Shown here piece after piece: positions 7,478-16,743 of a stretch of DNA of 29,735 nt (position 1 is the first letter of the stretch; every line of letters starts with the position of its first letter). The notes beneath the pieces were generated by a model. It was given only the letters and a program-made list of their open reading frames with translations. It made no database searches and was not told where the DNA came from. The stretch comes from a bacterium (GTDB lineage Bacteria; UBP6; JAFGXH01), in contig JAMOQH010000165.1 in assembly GCA_027064085.1 (NCBI GenBank), forward strand, positions 1 to 29,735, given 5' to 3'. The position numbers and the translations under genes are program-made.

Positions 7478-8485
7478 TTAAGGAATAGGTATTTCTTCTA
7501 AAATTCTTTTAATGATGTCTTCTGTTGTGATATTATCGGCTTCTGCTTCATAAGTTAATATAATCCTATGTCTTAAGATGTCAAATGCAACTGTTTTAAT
7601 GTCTTCAGGGATAACATGTCCTCTATGTTTAATAAAAGCATGTAATCTTGCTGCTAAATGCATATAAATTGTTGCTCTTGGAGATACTCCAAAGTCTATG
7701 TAGTCTTTAATATCAGATAAACCATATTTTTCAGGTTCACGAGTTGCAAATGTTATATCTACAATATAATCCATTAAACCTCTTTCATTTGCTCCTCTTT
7801 CTTCTAGGTTAATTTGTTTAACGATTTCTCTTGCTTTTAATAGTTGCTCCGCTGAAATAATTTGATTTACTTTTGGTAAAGCTTCAAGTGCAACTCGTTT
7901 CATTATTTCTTTTTCTTCTAATTTAGAAGGATATCCCACTTTAATTTTAAACATAAATCTATCTAATTGAGCTTCGGGAAGCGGGTAAGTTCCTTCTTGT
8001 TCTACTGGATTTTGAGTTGCCATAACAACAAATGGTTTTTCTAGTTTAAATGTTTCATCTCCAATTGTTATTTGTTTTTCTTGCATTGCTTCAAGTAATG
8101 CAGATTGAACTTTTGCAGGAGCACGGTTGATTTCATCAGCTAAAATAAGATTTGCAAAAATTGGACCTTTTTTAACTTGAAATTCAGACTCTCTTTGATT
8201 ATATACTAATGTTCCAAGTAAATCAGCAGGAAGTAAGTCGGGGGTAAACTGAATTCTTTTAAAATCTAAACTCATAGTATCAGAAAGGGTATTTACTGCT
8301 AAAGTTTTTGCAAGCCCAGGTACTCCTTCAAGTAATATATGACCACCACCAATAAGACCCATTAAAATTCGTTCTATCATATATCTTTGACCTACAAGGA
8401 CCCTAGATACTTCATCTATAACATGGTCAACAAATGCAGATTCTTTTTTTATGTGTTCATTAAAGGCTCTAATATCTTCTAGCAT
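7478..8485 (-). CDS. moxR: MoxR-family AAA+ ATPase
   Basis: MoxR ATPases are cytoplasmic AAA+ chaperones that help mature or activate partner complexes, usually with von Willebrand A proteins. This 335-residue protein has Walker A GVPGLAKT (54-61), Walker B ILADEIN (114-120), and sensor 1 ATQNP followed by the MoxR signature GTYPLPEAQLDRF (about 146-167). A C-terminal lid follows. I place the start at ATG 8485 because GGGAG sits five bases upstream; an in-frame TTG at 8497 lies before that site. The usual downstream DUF58 and VWA genes are absent: the next gene is the convergent Sel1-repeat gene. The partner must be elsewhere or different. Confidence 0.92.
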   Translation of the reverse strand: MLEDIRAFNEHIKKESAFVDHVIDEVSRVLVGQRYMIERILMGLIGGGHILLEGVPGLAKTLAVNTLSDTMSLDFKRIQFTPDLLPADLLGTLVYNQRESEFQVKKGPIFANLILADEINRAPAKVQSALLEAMQEKQITIGDETFKLEKPFVVMATQNPVEQEGTYPLPEAQLDRFMFKIKVGYPSKLEEKEIMKRVALEALPKVNQIISAEQLLKAREIVKQINLEERGANERGLMDYIVDITFATREPEKYGLSDIKDYIDFGVSPRATIYMHLAARLHAFIKHRGHVIPEDIKTVAFDILRHRIILTYEAEADNITTEDIIKRILEEIPIP

Positions 8486-8518
8486 TTTTACTCCCAATAA
8501 AGTTAAAATTATGTATAA

Positions 8519-8538
8519 CTGCTAACATTAGTTGGCAG
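8519..8538. repeat. Inverted repeat upstream of moxR
   Basis: CTGCTAAC (8519-8526), ATTA, GTTGGCAG (8531-8538): an eight-base dyad with one G-T mismatch and a four-base centre. It lies about 35-55 bases before the moxR ATG, downstream of a possible extended -10 (TGTTATAAA on the minus strand). Its size and spacing fit an operator or a short leader hairpin. Confidence 0.4.
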
Positions 8539-8652
8539 ATTGAATTTATAACAATGTTTTACTATTTTTATTCTATAAAAATCAAGGAATGAAAAAAAAC
8601 ATCACAAATAATCATAAAGAATTCTAAAATTTAATATAATAAAATAAAAAAA

Positions 8653-8681
8653 TTGAAAATAAGTTTTAGATAAACTATAAT
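8653..8681 (+). promoter_or_regulatory. Sigma-70-type promoter whose -10 box overlaps an ATG
   Basis: TTGAAA (8653-8658), a 17-base spacer and a perfect TATAAT (8676-8681). The last two bases of the -10 box are the first two of the ATG at 8680. Transcription should start near 8688, so this ATG would not be in the RNA. A GGAGG follows at 8698-8702. The next upstream TATAAT (8635-8640) has no recognisable -35. Confidence 0.55.
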
Positions 8682-9750
8682 GATTTTTATTTATCTTGGA
8701 GGATTTATATACAGTTTAGAGAAGTTTAAAAATAAGCTAACATATAAAAAGTTAAAGATACTTAAGTTAATCCTTGAAGGAAAGTCAATTCTTGATTGGG
8801 ATAGAATGTATTTTGAAACCAAGCAGGATGTCTTGGATTATCTGTTAGTAAATGAATTTAATATTAATTTAGAAAATGATAGAAAAAGGCTTGATTTTGT
8901 ATATAAAAATTCAGTAGACTACTTAAAAGATATTTATCAAATTGATGTGCCGGAATACTTTAGTAATAAAAGTATTATAGATGTTTTCTTGTTAGCATCG
9001 AAACCAGAGGCTGGAAGAGATTTTAGTGTCGCATTAGCATTATTGAAGGTAATGAATATCATAAATCATGTTGATTCTCAAGAATTAATAAGTAAATTAT
9101 CAATGGAAAGTAAAGTTATTGTTGATAAAGTTAAAAAGAAAGTTTTGAAGCATGTTAAGTTTATGCAAAATTCTGATATGTTTCCTGATTTTACTTTTGA
9201 GTGGAGTGTAAAGACAAGAGAGAGTATTATTAGTAAATTTTTAACTAAAAAGCAAGGTTTTCAGGCAAGAATTTTCGATAGAGTAAGATTTAGAGTTGTT
9301 ACTGAAAATAAACAAGATATTTTACCTATTTTATATCATCTTTTTGGTAAATTATTTTCTGTTAATAATTTGATACCTAATGAAATAAAAAATACCCTTA
9401 TAACTATAAATGATGGCTTTGATATTAATGATTTAAATAGTCTTATCGTAGAAAAAAAAGATGGAAAAAAGGATAATCAGTTTTCAGGAGAAACCTATAG
9501 AGTTTTAAATTTCATTATAGATATTCCTGTTCGAGTCGATGATATTATGATTCTTCCGGATGATGAATTATTTGCAAATCATGCTTATGTTTTGTATATA
9601 TTGACGGAAGTTCAAATTTTAGATAAAGTAACAGCTAAAAATAATGAAAAGGGTGAAAATTCACATGATTTATATAAAGAAAGGCAAAAAAAAGCTATTT
9701 TAAAGAGGCTTAACAATACTCTTTATGAGGAGAAATATGGAAATCAATAA
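8680..9750 (+). CDS. TIGR04552-type protein with RelA/SpoT-like nucleotidyltransferase features
   Basis: From memory this matches a conserved family of myxobacteria and relatives (TIGR04552/TIGR04562 type): GKSILDW (34-40), LLKVMNIINHVD (121-132), and TEVQILD plus GENSHDLYKERQKK near the end. Residues about 176-225 and 272-335 resemble the RelA/SpoT synthetase domain. IFDRVRFRVV (198-207) parallels the RelA stretch carrying the catalytic Asp (here D200). TEVQI (309-313) parallels the E-x-Q-I-R segment with the catalytic Glu (here E310), but the following Arg is missing. No reaction is proven. The frame opens at ATG 8680, yet that ATG lies inside a -10 box and has no ribosome site. GGAGG at 8698-8702 points to AUA 8707, so true translation may begin there (347 residues). 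Overlaps mpl by 14 bases. Confidence 0.8.
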   Translation: MIFIYLGGFIYSLEKFKNKLTYKKLKILKLILEGKSILDWDRMYFETKQDVLDYLLVNEFNINLENDRKRLDFVYKNSVDYLKDIYQIDVPEYFSNKSIIDVFLLASKPEAGRDFSVALALLKVMNIINHVDSQELISKLSMESKVIVDKVKKKVLKHVKFMQNSDMFPDFTFEWSVKTRESIISKFLTKKQGFQARIFDRVRFRVVTENKQDILPILYHLFGKLFSVNNLIPNEIKNTLITINDGFDINDLNSLIVEKKDGKKDNQFSGETYRVLNFIIDIPVRVDDIMILPDDELFANHAYVLYILTEVQILDKVTAKNNEKGENSHDLYKERQKKAILKRLNNTLYEEKYGNQ

Positions 9751-11131
9751 AAACATTTACATTATTGGTATTGGAGGAACATTAATGAGTAATGCTGCTG
9801 TATTACTCAAAGATGAAGGCTATAATGTATGGGGAAGCGATAATAAATTGTATCCTCCTACTTCTGATATTTTAAAAGATGCTGATATAAAGGTTATAGA
9901 AGGCTTTAATAAAAATAATATTACTGATGATATTGATATTGTTCTTGTTGGAAATATTGTTTCAAAAGGTCATGATGAAATGGAAGAAGTATTAAAAAAA
10001 GAAATAAAATACTATTCCTTTCCTAAGTTTTTAGAAGAAAACTACTTAGGTAATTATAAAAACTTAGTTGTAGCAGGAACTCATGGTAAAACAACAACTA
10101 CAACTATGGCAATTCATATTTTTGAGAAATTAGGTTTAAATCCAGCATATTTTGTTGGAGCAAAACTAGAAAATAAACCTTCAATTAAACTTACTAAGAA
10201 AAATAGCCCTTTTATTATTGAAGGCGATGAATATGATACTGCTTATTTTGATAAAGTTCCTAAGTTTTATCATTATAAGCCACTGGTTGCTATTTTAACA
10301 TCTGTTGAATTTGATCATGCTGATATTTATAAAGATATTTATGAATTAAGAACTGTATTTCATAATTTAATAGAAATGGTTCCTAAAAATGGCTTGTTAG
10401 TTTTTTGGGATGGAATAGTTAAAGTTGATTCTTTAGGTAAAAACTTTAATGGCAATAAAGTTTCCTATGGCTTTAATCCAATGAGCGATATTTATTGTTA
10501 TAGTTATGCAGTAAGAAAAGGAAAAATGGAAATAAGTGTTAAAGTTTTTAAAAAAGATATGAAATTTTCATTACCTATGTTTGGAAGGCATAATGTATTA
10601 AATTTTTTAGCTGTTCTAGGTGCTTTGTCGTATTATACTGATAATTTTTCTAAAGTTCAAAAGGCTTTAGATAGCTTTATTCCACCTAAAAGAAGGCAAG
10701 AAGTGATACTTGAAAAAAACGGTATTATTGTTATAGATGATTTTGCCCATCATCCAACTGCAATTAGAGAGACAATTTCAGCAATTAAAATGAGATATCC
10801 TAAAAATAGATTAATAACAATTTTTGAGCCAAGAAGTAATACAAGTAGGCAAAAAATATTTAAAGATGAGTATTTGGAGGCATTTTTACAGTCTTCTTGG
10901 GTTATTATAAGAAAGGTAGAGCCTCATAGGCTTATCCCCGATGAGAATTTGTTAGATGTTAGAGAGCTTTTAACTGAGTTAAAAAGTAAAAATATCAGAG
11001 CTGATTTTGGTAAAGATGGAAATGATATTTTAAGTATTTTAAAGGGGCGTTTAAGAAGAGGAGATATTATTTTAATTATGTCTAATGGTGGTTTTGATAA
11101 TATCTATACAAATATTGAAAACATCTTATAA
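9737..11131 (+). CDS. mpl: Murein-peptide ligase Mpl (UDP-MurNAc:tripeptide ligase)
   Basis: Mpl recycles cell-wall peptide by joining L-Ala-gamma-D-Glu-meso-diaminopimelate to UDP-MurNAc in the cytoplasm, using ATP. The 464-residue protein has the Mur-ligase order: an N-terminal nucleotide fold (IYIIGIGGTLM, about 7-17) with the Mpl-like SDNKLYPPTSDIL (34-46), the ATP loop GTHGKT (114-119), EGDEYDTAYFD, the central SVEFDHADIY, and the C-terminal domain with DDFAHHPTAI and EPRSNTSR. YPPTSD and EGDEYDTAYFD separate it from MurC. The start is ATG 9737, four bases after AGGAG; an in-frame ATG at 9725 precedes that site. It overlaps the upstream gene by 14 bases, so the two are translationally coupled. 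Presence of Mpl implies a diaminopimelate-type, recycled peptidoglycan. Confidence 0.93.
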   Translation: MEINKNIYIIGIGGTLMSNAAVLLKDEGYNVWGSDNKLYPPTSDILKDADIKVIEGFNKNNITDDIDIVLVGNIVSKGHDEMEEVLKKEIKYYSFPKFLEENYLGNYKNLVVAGTHGKTTTTTMAIHIFEKLGLNPAYFVGAKLENKPSIKLTKKNSPFIIEGDEYDTAYFDKVPKFYHYKPLVAILTSVEFDHADIYKDIYELRTVFHNLIEMVPKNGLLVFWDGIVKVDSLGKNFNGNKVSYGFNPMSDIYCYSYAVRKGKMEISVKVFKKDMKFSLPMFGRHNVLNFLAVLGALSYYTDNFSKVQKALDSFIPPKRRQEVILEKNGIIVIDDFAHHPTAIRETISAIKMRYPKNRLITIFEPRSNTSRQKIFKDEYLEAFLQSSWVIIRKVEPHRLIPDENLLDVRELLTELKSKNIRADFGKDGNDILSILKGRLRRGDIILIMSNGGFDNIYTNIENIL

Positions 11132-11666
11132 GTTAAAAAGTTTTAAAAAAGAAAGTGATTCAATAATCGACTTTAAAGTTGATTTAGAGATTAAAGAGTA
11201 TTTATTTTTATTATCTTACTCCATTTTTGGAGATATTTCTGAAATAATAATTCCCTACATTGAAAATTTTACCAGTAATTACCAAAGAAAAGACGAATTA
11301 TGGAAAACTACTTGTTTTGAGTTATTTATAGCTAATAAAATCGATAAATCATATTTTGAAATAAATGTTTCTCCTGATTATGGTTATAATACATATTCTT
11401 TCAATGACTATAGATATGGTATGAAAGAGGAGGGTAGTTTGTCTATAAAAAATATAGAAAAGATAAAGGATAATAATAAGTTTAACCTTAAGTTTATCCT
11501 TAAATCAGAAAATTTAATCAATATCGATAATTTACTAGTAAATATTTCTTCTGTAATAAAATATAATAATGGAAAAACAGAGCATTGGGCTTTAAACCAT
11601 TCGGCAGATAAAGCTGATTTCCATGATTTTAATTATTTTCATGATTTTACTAAAAAAAAGCATTGA
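11085..11666 (+). CDS. DOMON-like domain protein
   Basis: The protein (up to 193 residues) matches the DOMON-like family that has been linked to murB-type contexts. Markers are DELWKTTCFELFI, YFEINVSPDYGYNTYSFNDYR and GM, and a late EHWALNHS. DOMON folds are beta-sandwiches that can bind haem or sugar, but the ligand of this subgroup is not known to me. There is no signal peptide, so it should be cytoplasmic. The start is uncertain. The frame opens at ATG 11085 inside mpl with no ribosome site; GTG 11088, TTG 11094 and TTG 11115 are alternatives, and homology appears to begin only after about residue 15. In every case it overlaps mpl and is probably coupled to it. Proximity to a murein-recycling ligase may hint at a wall-related ligand. 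Confidence 0.75.
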   Translation: MVVLIISIQILKTSYKLKSFKKESDSIIDFKVDLEIKEYLFLLSYSIFGDISEIIIPYIENFTSNYQRKDELWKTTCFELFIANKIDKSYFEINVSPDYGYNTYSFNDYRYGMKEEGSLSIKNIEKIKDNNKFNLKFILKSENLINIDNLLVNISSVIKYNNGKTEHWALNHSADKADFHDFNYFHDFTKKKH

Positions 11667-11745
11667 TTATTATTTAATTTTGTTGTAAACTCCACTTTCT
11701 TTAAGTTGAGCAGATATAATCTGTTTATTGAACAATGGAGGAAAA

Positions 11746-12021
11746 ATGACTAAAAATGACCTTATTATAGAAATAGTTGAAAATATTGGTTATTCAAGAG
11801 TAGAAGCTCAAAAGATGGTTGATGATTTCTTTGAAGAAATTAAAGATGCCTTAATAAGAGATAAACAAGTGAAAATATCCGGGTTTGGTATTTTTGAAAT
11901 TGCCCATAAAAAAGAACGAATAGGTAGAAATCCCAAAAATAAAGTTGAGGCAACAATTAAAGCAAGAAATGTTGTAAAGTTTCGTCCAAGCAATAAGCTT
12001 AAAGAAAAAATCAATTACTAA
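11746..12021 (+). CDS. ihfA: HU/IHF-family DNA-bending protein, IHF-alpha-like
   Basis: This is a nucleoid protein that bends DNA as a dimer. The 91-residue protein has the family layout: N-terminal helices (MTKNDLIIEIVENIGYSR), the conserved KISGFGIFEI turn, and the beta-arm with RIGRNPKNK, where the Pro intercalates into DNA. The strand ARNVVKFRPSNKLKEKI is closest to the alpha subunit of IHF. The usual NPKTGE is changed to NPKNKVE. The start is ATG 11746 after GGAGG with four bases; the in-frame TTG at 11728 precedes that site. A TATAAT at 11715-11720 is a likely -10 without a convincing -35. The assignment to IHF-alpha rather than HU rests on C-terminal similarity. Confidence 0.88.
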   Translation: MTKNDLIIEIVENIGYSRVEAQKMVDDFFEEIKDALIRDKQVKISGFGIFEIAHKKERIGRNPKNKVEATIKARNVVKFRPSNKLKEKINY

Positions 12022-12112
12022 ATTTTCATTTTTAAAAATTAAAAGATCTTATTTCCTTGACATTTCTCCTTTAATGCGTACTTTATATTAAGTTTTATTT
12101 ATGGAGTTTAAA

Positions 12113-12298
12113 ATGAATGAAAACTATAAATGTAAAGATTGTAATAAAAAGTTTAATGAATTTAAAGAAAACAAGTGTCCCTATTGTGGTAGTTCAAATA
12201 TAGAAAAGATTATTCCAATGTTTTTTGGAATGAATCCCGTTATAGAAAATGATAGTTGTGAAGGGGGAGTCTGTTCATTTGATAAAAATAAAAGTTGA
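12113..12298 (+). CDS. FmdB-type zinc-ribbon protein
   Basis: The 61-residue protein contains CKDC (about 6-9) and CPYC (about 21-24), a four-Cys zinc ribbon like that of FmdB-family regulators, followed by SSNIEKI and a C-terminal tail with two more Cys (SCEGGVC). Function in this family is poorly known; a nucleic-acid or regulatory role is the usual guess. The start is ATG 12113 with GGAG six bases upstream; an in-frame ATG at 12101 would place that site inside the gene. A -35 TTGACA (12057-12062) with a weaker -10 TACTTT (12079-12084) may drive it. The clpP -35 box begins inside its stop codon region. Confidence 0.78.
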   Translation: MNENYKCKDCNKKFNEFKENKCPYCGSSNIEKIIPMFFGMNPVIENDSCEGGVCSFDKNKS

Positions 12299-12323
12299 TT
12301 ATTTTGTAAATTATATGTATATT
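12295..12323 (+). promoter_or_regulatory. Sigma-70-type promoter of clpP-clpX
   Basis: TTGATT (12295-12300), a 17-base spacer and TATATT (12318-12323). The -35 overlaps the stop codon of the zinc-ribbon gene. Predicted start near 12331, giving a leader of about 24 bases. No heat-shock-type (CIRCE) repeat is seen upstream. Confidence 0.5.
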
Positions 12324-12354
12324 ATGAATTAGTGTTTTAATTAGGAGAAACTAC

Positions 12355-12939
12355 ATGCCTATTAGTGTTATAGAACAAACTCATAGAGGTGAAAGACAGT
12401 ACGATATATATTCAAGGTTACTTAAAGATAGAATTATATTTTTAGGCTATCCAATTGATGATTTTATTGCAAATTTAATTGTTGCTCAGTTATTATTTTT
12501 AGAATCAGAAGATCCTGAAAAAGAAATAGCCCTTTATATAAATAGTCCTGGTGGAGTAATTACAGCAGGAATGGCAATTTATGATACTATGCAATTAATA
12601 ACATCACCTGTTTCAACTATTGTTGTTGGTCAGGCTGCAAGTATGGGAGCAGTGTTACTAACTGCAGGAGAAAAGGGTAAACGATTTGCACTGCCTCACT
12701 CAAGAATTTTAATACACCAACCATTAGGTGGTGTTCAGGGGCAAGCTTCTGATATTGAAATTCATGCAAAAGAGATATTAACAATGAAAGAAAGTTTAAA
12801 TGGGATATTGGCTCATCATACGGGTCAACCTCTTGATAAAATCAAGCATGATACAGAGAGAGATTATTTTATGGATGCTGAAGCTGCTCTTAAATATGGT
12901 TTAATAGATCACATAATTACAAATAAAAATGATTTATAA
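12355..12939 (+). CDS. clpP: ATP-dependent Clp protease proteolytic subunit
   Basis: ClpP forms the two-ring peptidase chamber that degrades proteins fed to it by ClpX or ClpA. The 194-residue length is normal. The catalytic triad is clear: Ser96 in GQAASMGA, His121 in LIHQPLGG and Asp170 in ERD. The segment [19 protein letters not shown] (61-79) shapes the active-site groove. No long propeptide is visible: [23 protein letters not shown] matches the mature N-terminus of other ClpP proteins. AGGAG precedes the ATG. It lies nine bases before clpX and shares its transcript. Confidence 0.97.
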   Translation: MPISVIEQTHRGERQYDIYSRLLKDRIIFLGYPIDDFIANLIVAQLLFLESEDPEKEIALYINSPGGVITAGMAIYDTMQLITSPVSTIVVGQAASMGAVLLTAGEKGKRFALPHSRILIHQPLGGVQGQASDIEIHAKEILTMKESLNGILAHHTGQPLDKIKHDTERDYFMDAEAALKYGLIDHIITNKNDL

Positions 12940-12948
12940 GGAGAAATA

Positions 12949-14208
12949 ATGTCAGATAATTTTTTCTGCTCTTTTTGTGGAAAACATCAAAATGAAGTAA
13001 AAAAATTAATAGCAGGTCCAAGTGTTTATATTTGTGACGAATGTGTTATGTTATGTAATGATATTTTAGAGGACGAAGTTTATCCAGAAAGTGAAGCTCA
13101 GGAGTTTGATTTATTAAAACCAAGTGAAATCGCTTCTAAGCTAGATGAATATGTAATTGGGCAAGATGAGGCAAAAAAAGTTTTATCTGTGGCTGTTTAT
13201 AATCACTATAAAAGAATAAACTCTTCTGTTAGGCATATTGAATTACAAAAATCTAACATTTTGATGCTTGGGCCTACTGGTAGTGGTAAAACATTATTAG
13301 CTCAAACTTTAGCAAGAATTTTAGATGTTCCTTTTACTGTTGTAGATGCAACAACATTTACTGAAGCCGGTTATGTTGGTGAAGATGTTGAAAATATTCT
13401 TGTTTCTTTATATTCAGCTGCAGAGCATGATTTAGAAAGAACACAAAGAGGGATTGTATACATAGATGAAATTGATAAAATTACAAGAAAATCAGATTCG
13501 CCATCAATAACAAGAGATGTAAGTGGCGAAGGTGTTCAACAGGCTTTATTAAAAATTATAGAAGGTACTGTTGCGAATATCCCACCTAAAGGTGGCCGAA
13601 AACACCCGCATCAAGAATTTATTCCTATAGATACTAAAGATATTCTATTTATTTGTGGTGGAGCTTTTACTGGTTTAGATGAAATAATTAAAACAAGGTT
13701 AGGTAAAAGGCTTGTTGGTTTTAAAGTTGCTTCTAAAAAAAGTAAAATGAATAATGATTTAAAAAAAGACCTTGGAGAAATATTAAAATTTACAAGGCCA
13801 GAAGATATAGTAAAGTACGGTCTTATCCCAGAATTTATAGGTAGAGTTCCGGTTATTTCAACTCTTGAAGAGCTTAGTGAAGAAGCAATGATAGCGATAT
13901 TAACAGAACCTAAAAATGCTTTAACTAAACAATATAAAGAATTATTTAAAATGGATAGTGTAGCTCTTGAGTTCAGTAATGAAGCATTAAAGGCAATTGC
14001 AAAAATTTCTATGGTTCAAAAAACTGGAGCTAGAGGTTTAAGAAGTATAATGGAAAAGGTTATGCTAGATTTAATGTATGAAATACCATCAAATAATGAC
14101 ATCACAGAAGTGGTTATTACTAGAGAAATGATACTTGAAAAATTTCCAGAACATGAAGATGTGATTTTTGAAGAAAAAGAAATTAAATTGAAGGAAAAAG
14201 CATCATAA
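12949..14208 (+). CDS. clpX: Clp protease ATP-binding subunit ClpX
   Basis: ClpX is the hexameric AAA+ unfoldase that recognises tagged proteins and threads them into ClpP. The 419-residue protein begins with the zinc-binding domain (Cys 7, 10, 29, 32). It continues with Walker A GPTGSGKT (108-115), the pore loop GYVG (141-144), Walker [11 protein letters not shown] (169-178) and the RKHPH loop. Sensor residues are in [10 protein letters not shown], and TGARGLRSI lies in the C-terminal domain. Its AAGGAG sits between the clpP stop and the ATG. All expected motifs are intact. Confidence 0.97.
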   Translation: MSDNFFCSFCGKHQNEVKKLIAGPSVYICDECVMLCNDILEDEVYPESEAQEFDLLKPSEIASKLDEYVIGQDEAKKVLSVAVYNHYKRINSSVRHIELQKSNILMLGPTGSGKTLLAQTLARILDVPFTVVDATTFTEAGYVGEDVENILVSLYSAAEHDLERTQRGIVYIDEIDKITRKSDSPSITRDVSGEGVQQALLKIIEGTVANIPPKGGRKHPHQEFIPIDTKDILFICGGAFTGLDEIIKTRLGKRLVGFKVASKKSKMNNDLKKDLGEILKFTRPEDIVKYGLIPEFIGRVPVISTLEELSEEAMIAILTEPKNALTKQYKELFKMDSVALEFSNEALKAIAKISMVQKTGARGLRSIMEKVMLDLMYEIPSNNDITEVVITREMILEKFPEHEDVIFEEKEIKLKEKAS

Positions 14209-14259
14209 GCTATTATTTCTCACTAATTCCCATTAAAATAATATGAAATAAAAAAAATA

Positions 14260-14288
14260 TTGACTTTTCATTAATAACATAATATAAA
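14260..14288 (+). promoter_or_regulatory. Sigma-70-type promoter of ccmC-ccmD
   Basis: TTGACT (14260-14265), a 17-base spacer and TATAAA (14283-14288). Predicted start near 14295 gives a leader of about 18 bases with GGAGG. This separates the ccmCD unit from clpPX. Confidence 0.7.
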
Positions 14289-14312
14289 ATTAGAGTTATT
14301 ATTGGAGGTAAT

Positions 14313-15002
14313 TTGAGAAAAAATGTAAAAATTATATTTTATTTATCAGTGATTTTATTATTTATAATTTTGCCTTTAGCAATATATAAAATATACCAAG
14401 CTCCTATAGAATTAAAAATGGGTTTAGTACAAAAGATTTTTTATTTTCATATGCCATCAGCAGTGTTTTCTATGTCTTTTTTCTTTTTTTCTTTTCTATT
14501 TTCTATTTTATATTTAGTAAAGAAGAAAAATATTTTTGATAATATGGCATCTACATCGGTAGAGATAGGAGTATTATTTGCTACATTTGTAATAATATCT
14601 GGCCCCTTATGGGCAAAAAAAGCTTGGGGGGCTTATTGGGTGTGGGATGCTAGGCTAACTTTTACTTTGGTTATGTGGTTGATATACTTATCTTATCTAA
14701 TAATAAGAAGTTCTGAATTAAATCAAAAAATTAAAAAAATATCAGCATCGCTTGCAATTATGGGCTTTGTAGATATTCCGTTAGTTCATTTTAGTACCCA
14801 AAAGTGGGGTGGAATGCATCCTATTGTTACTCAAGATAAAGGAATAAAAAAAGCAATGACTCCTCAAATGGCAAATGCGTTATACTTTTCGTTATTAGCT
14901 GTTCTTTTAATAGCAGTTGTTTTATTTATTTTAAGAGTTTACAGTAAAGAATTGCAAGATAGAGTTGAAAATTTAGAATTTAAGATTATGGAAAATTTAT
15001 AA
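14313..15002 (+). CDS. ccmC: Haem handling protein CcmC
   Basis: CcmC delivers haem to CcmE at the periplasmic face of the inner membrane. The 229-residue protein has six predicted membrane segments and the WWD motif WGAYWVWDARLT (about 105-116). His46 (HMPSA) and His159 (VHFSTQKWGGMHP) flank it and match the two haem-ligand positions of the family. The start is TTG 14313, five bases after GGAGG. It is followed after 11 bases by a CcmD-like gene. CcmE and CcmF lie about 11 kb to the left on the other strand, so the pathway is split; ccmA and ccmB are not in the window. Confidence 0.94.
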   Translation: MRKNVKIIFYLSVILLFIILPLAIYKIYQAPIELKMGLVQKIFYFHMPSAVFSMSFFFFSFLFSILYLVKKKNIFDNMASTSVEIGVLFATFVIISGPLWAKKAWGAYWVWDARLTFTLVMWLIYLSYLIIRSSELNQKIKKISASLAIMGFVDIPLVHFSTQKWGGMHPIVTQDKGIKKAMTPQMANALYFSLLAVLLIAVVLFILRVYSKELQDRVENLEFKIMENL

Positions 15003-15013
15003 TAAAGGGGAGT

Positions 15014-15259
15014 ATGAAATATTTTTATATATTAATGTATTTTTTATTATTTGCAAGTAATTTGTTAGCATCTGATGGTTTTAAAGCTACAAAAATAATA
15101 AAAAAAGAGACTGTATCCGCTGAAAGAATGATAATAATTGCATATATTGCATTTTTTATTTTGCTTTTAAGCTATATTTTATTTATAAGTAGAAAGATTA
15201 ATTTAGTAAGCAATAAATTATCAAAATTAGAGTCATTAAATGATGAAAAATCAGCGTAA
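15014..15259 (+). CDS. ccmD: CcmD-like small membrane protein
   Basis: CcmD is a small one-helix protein that helps release loaded CcmE from CcmC. The 81-residue product has a hydrophobic N-terminus resembling a signal peptide (to about residue 20, LLAS). It then has a single transmembrane segment (about 41-60), a basic ISRKIN, and a short helical cytoplasmic tail (NKLSKLESL). This layout matches the alternative CcmD family in which the helix is followed by a tail like LxxRLxxLE. Sequence conservation is low in this family, so position directly after ccmC is the main support. GGGGAG lies four bases before the ATG. Confidence 0.72.
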   Translation: MKYFYILMYFLLFASNLLASDGFKATKIIKKETVSAERMIIIAYIAFFILLLSYILFISRKINLVSNKLSKLESLNDEKSA

Positions 15260-15309
15260 AACGCATTAATGTGGTTGTAGCTGCATAATAAAAAAAAGCT
15301 AAAAAACTA

Positions 15310-15338
15310 TTGATAGATAGTATTTAATATGATAATAT
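15310..15338 (+). promoter_or_regulatory. Sigma-70-type promoter of thiC, flanked by a repeated 9-mer
   Basis: TTGATA (15310-15315), a 17-base spacer and TAATAT (15333-15338) with TGA just before it (extended -10). Predicted start near 15346. TATTGATAG occurs twice, over the -35 (15308-15316) and just after the start (15348-15356). The first copy lies in the dyad CTATTGATAG. No thiamine riboswitch signature (CTGAGA and the ACCTGA-type core) is seen before thiC. Confidence 0.6.
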
Positions 15339-15376
15339 CCTACATCTTATTGATAGGGTAAGATTTTTGTAAATAA

Positions 15377-16741
<1,365 letters not shown>

Positions 16742-16743
16742 GG

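Noticed and set aside
14214-14251. TTATTTC and GAAATAA arms after clpX as a terminator
   Set aside because: Almost all A-T pairing with a 24-base loop, expected by chance at this base composition.
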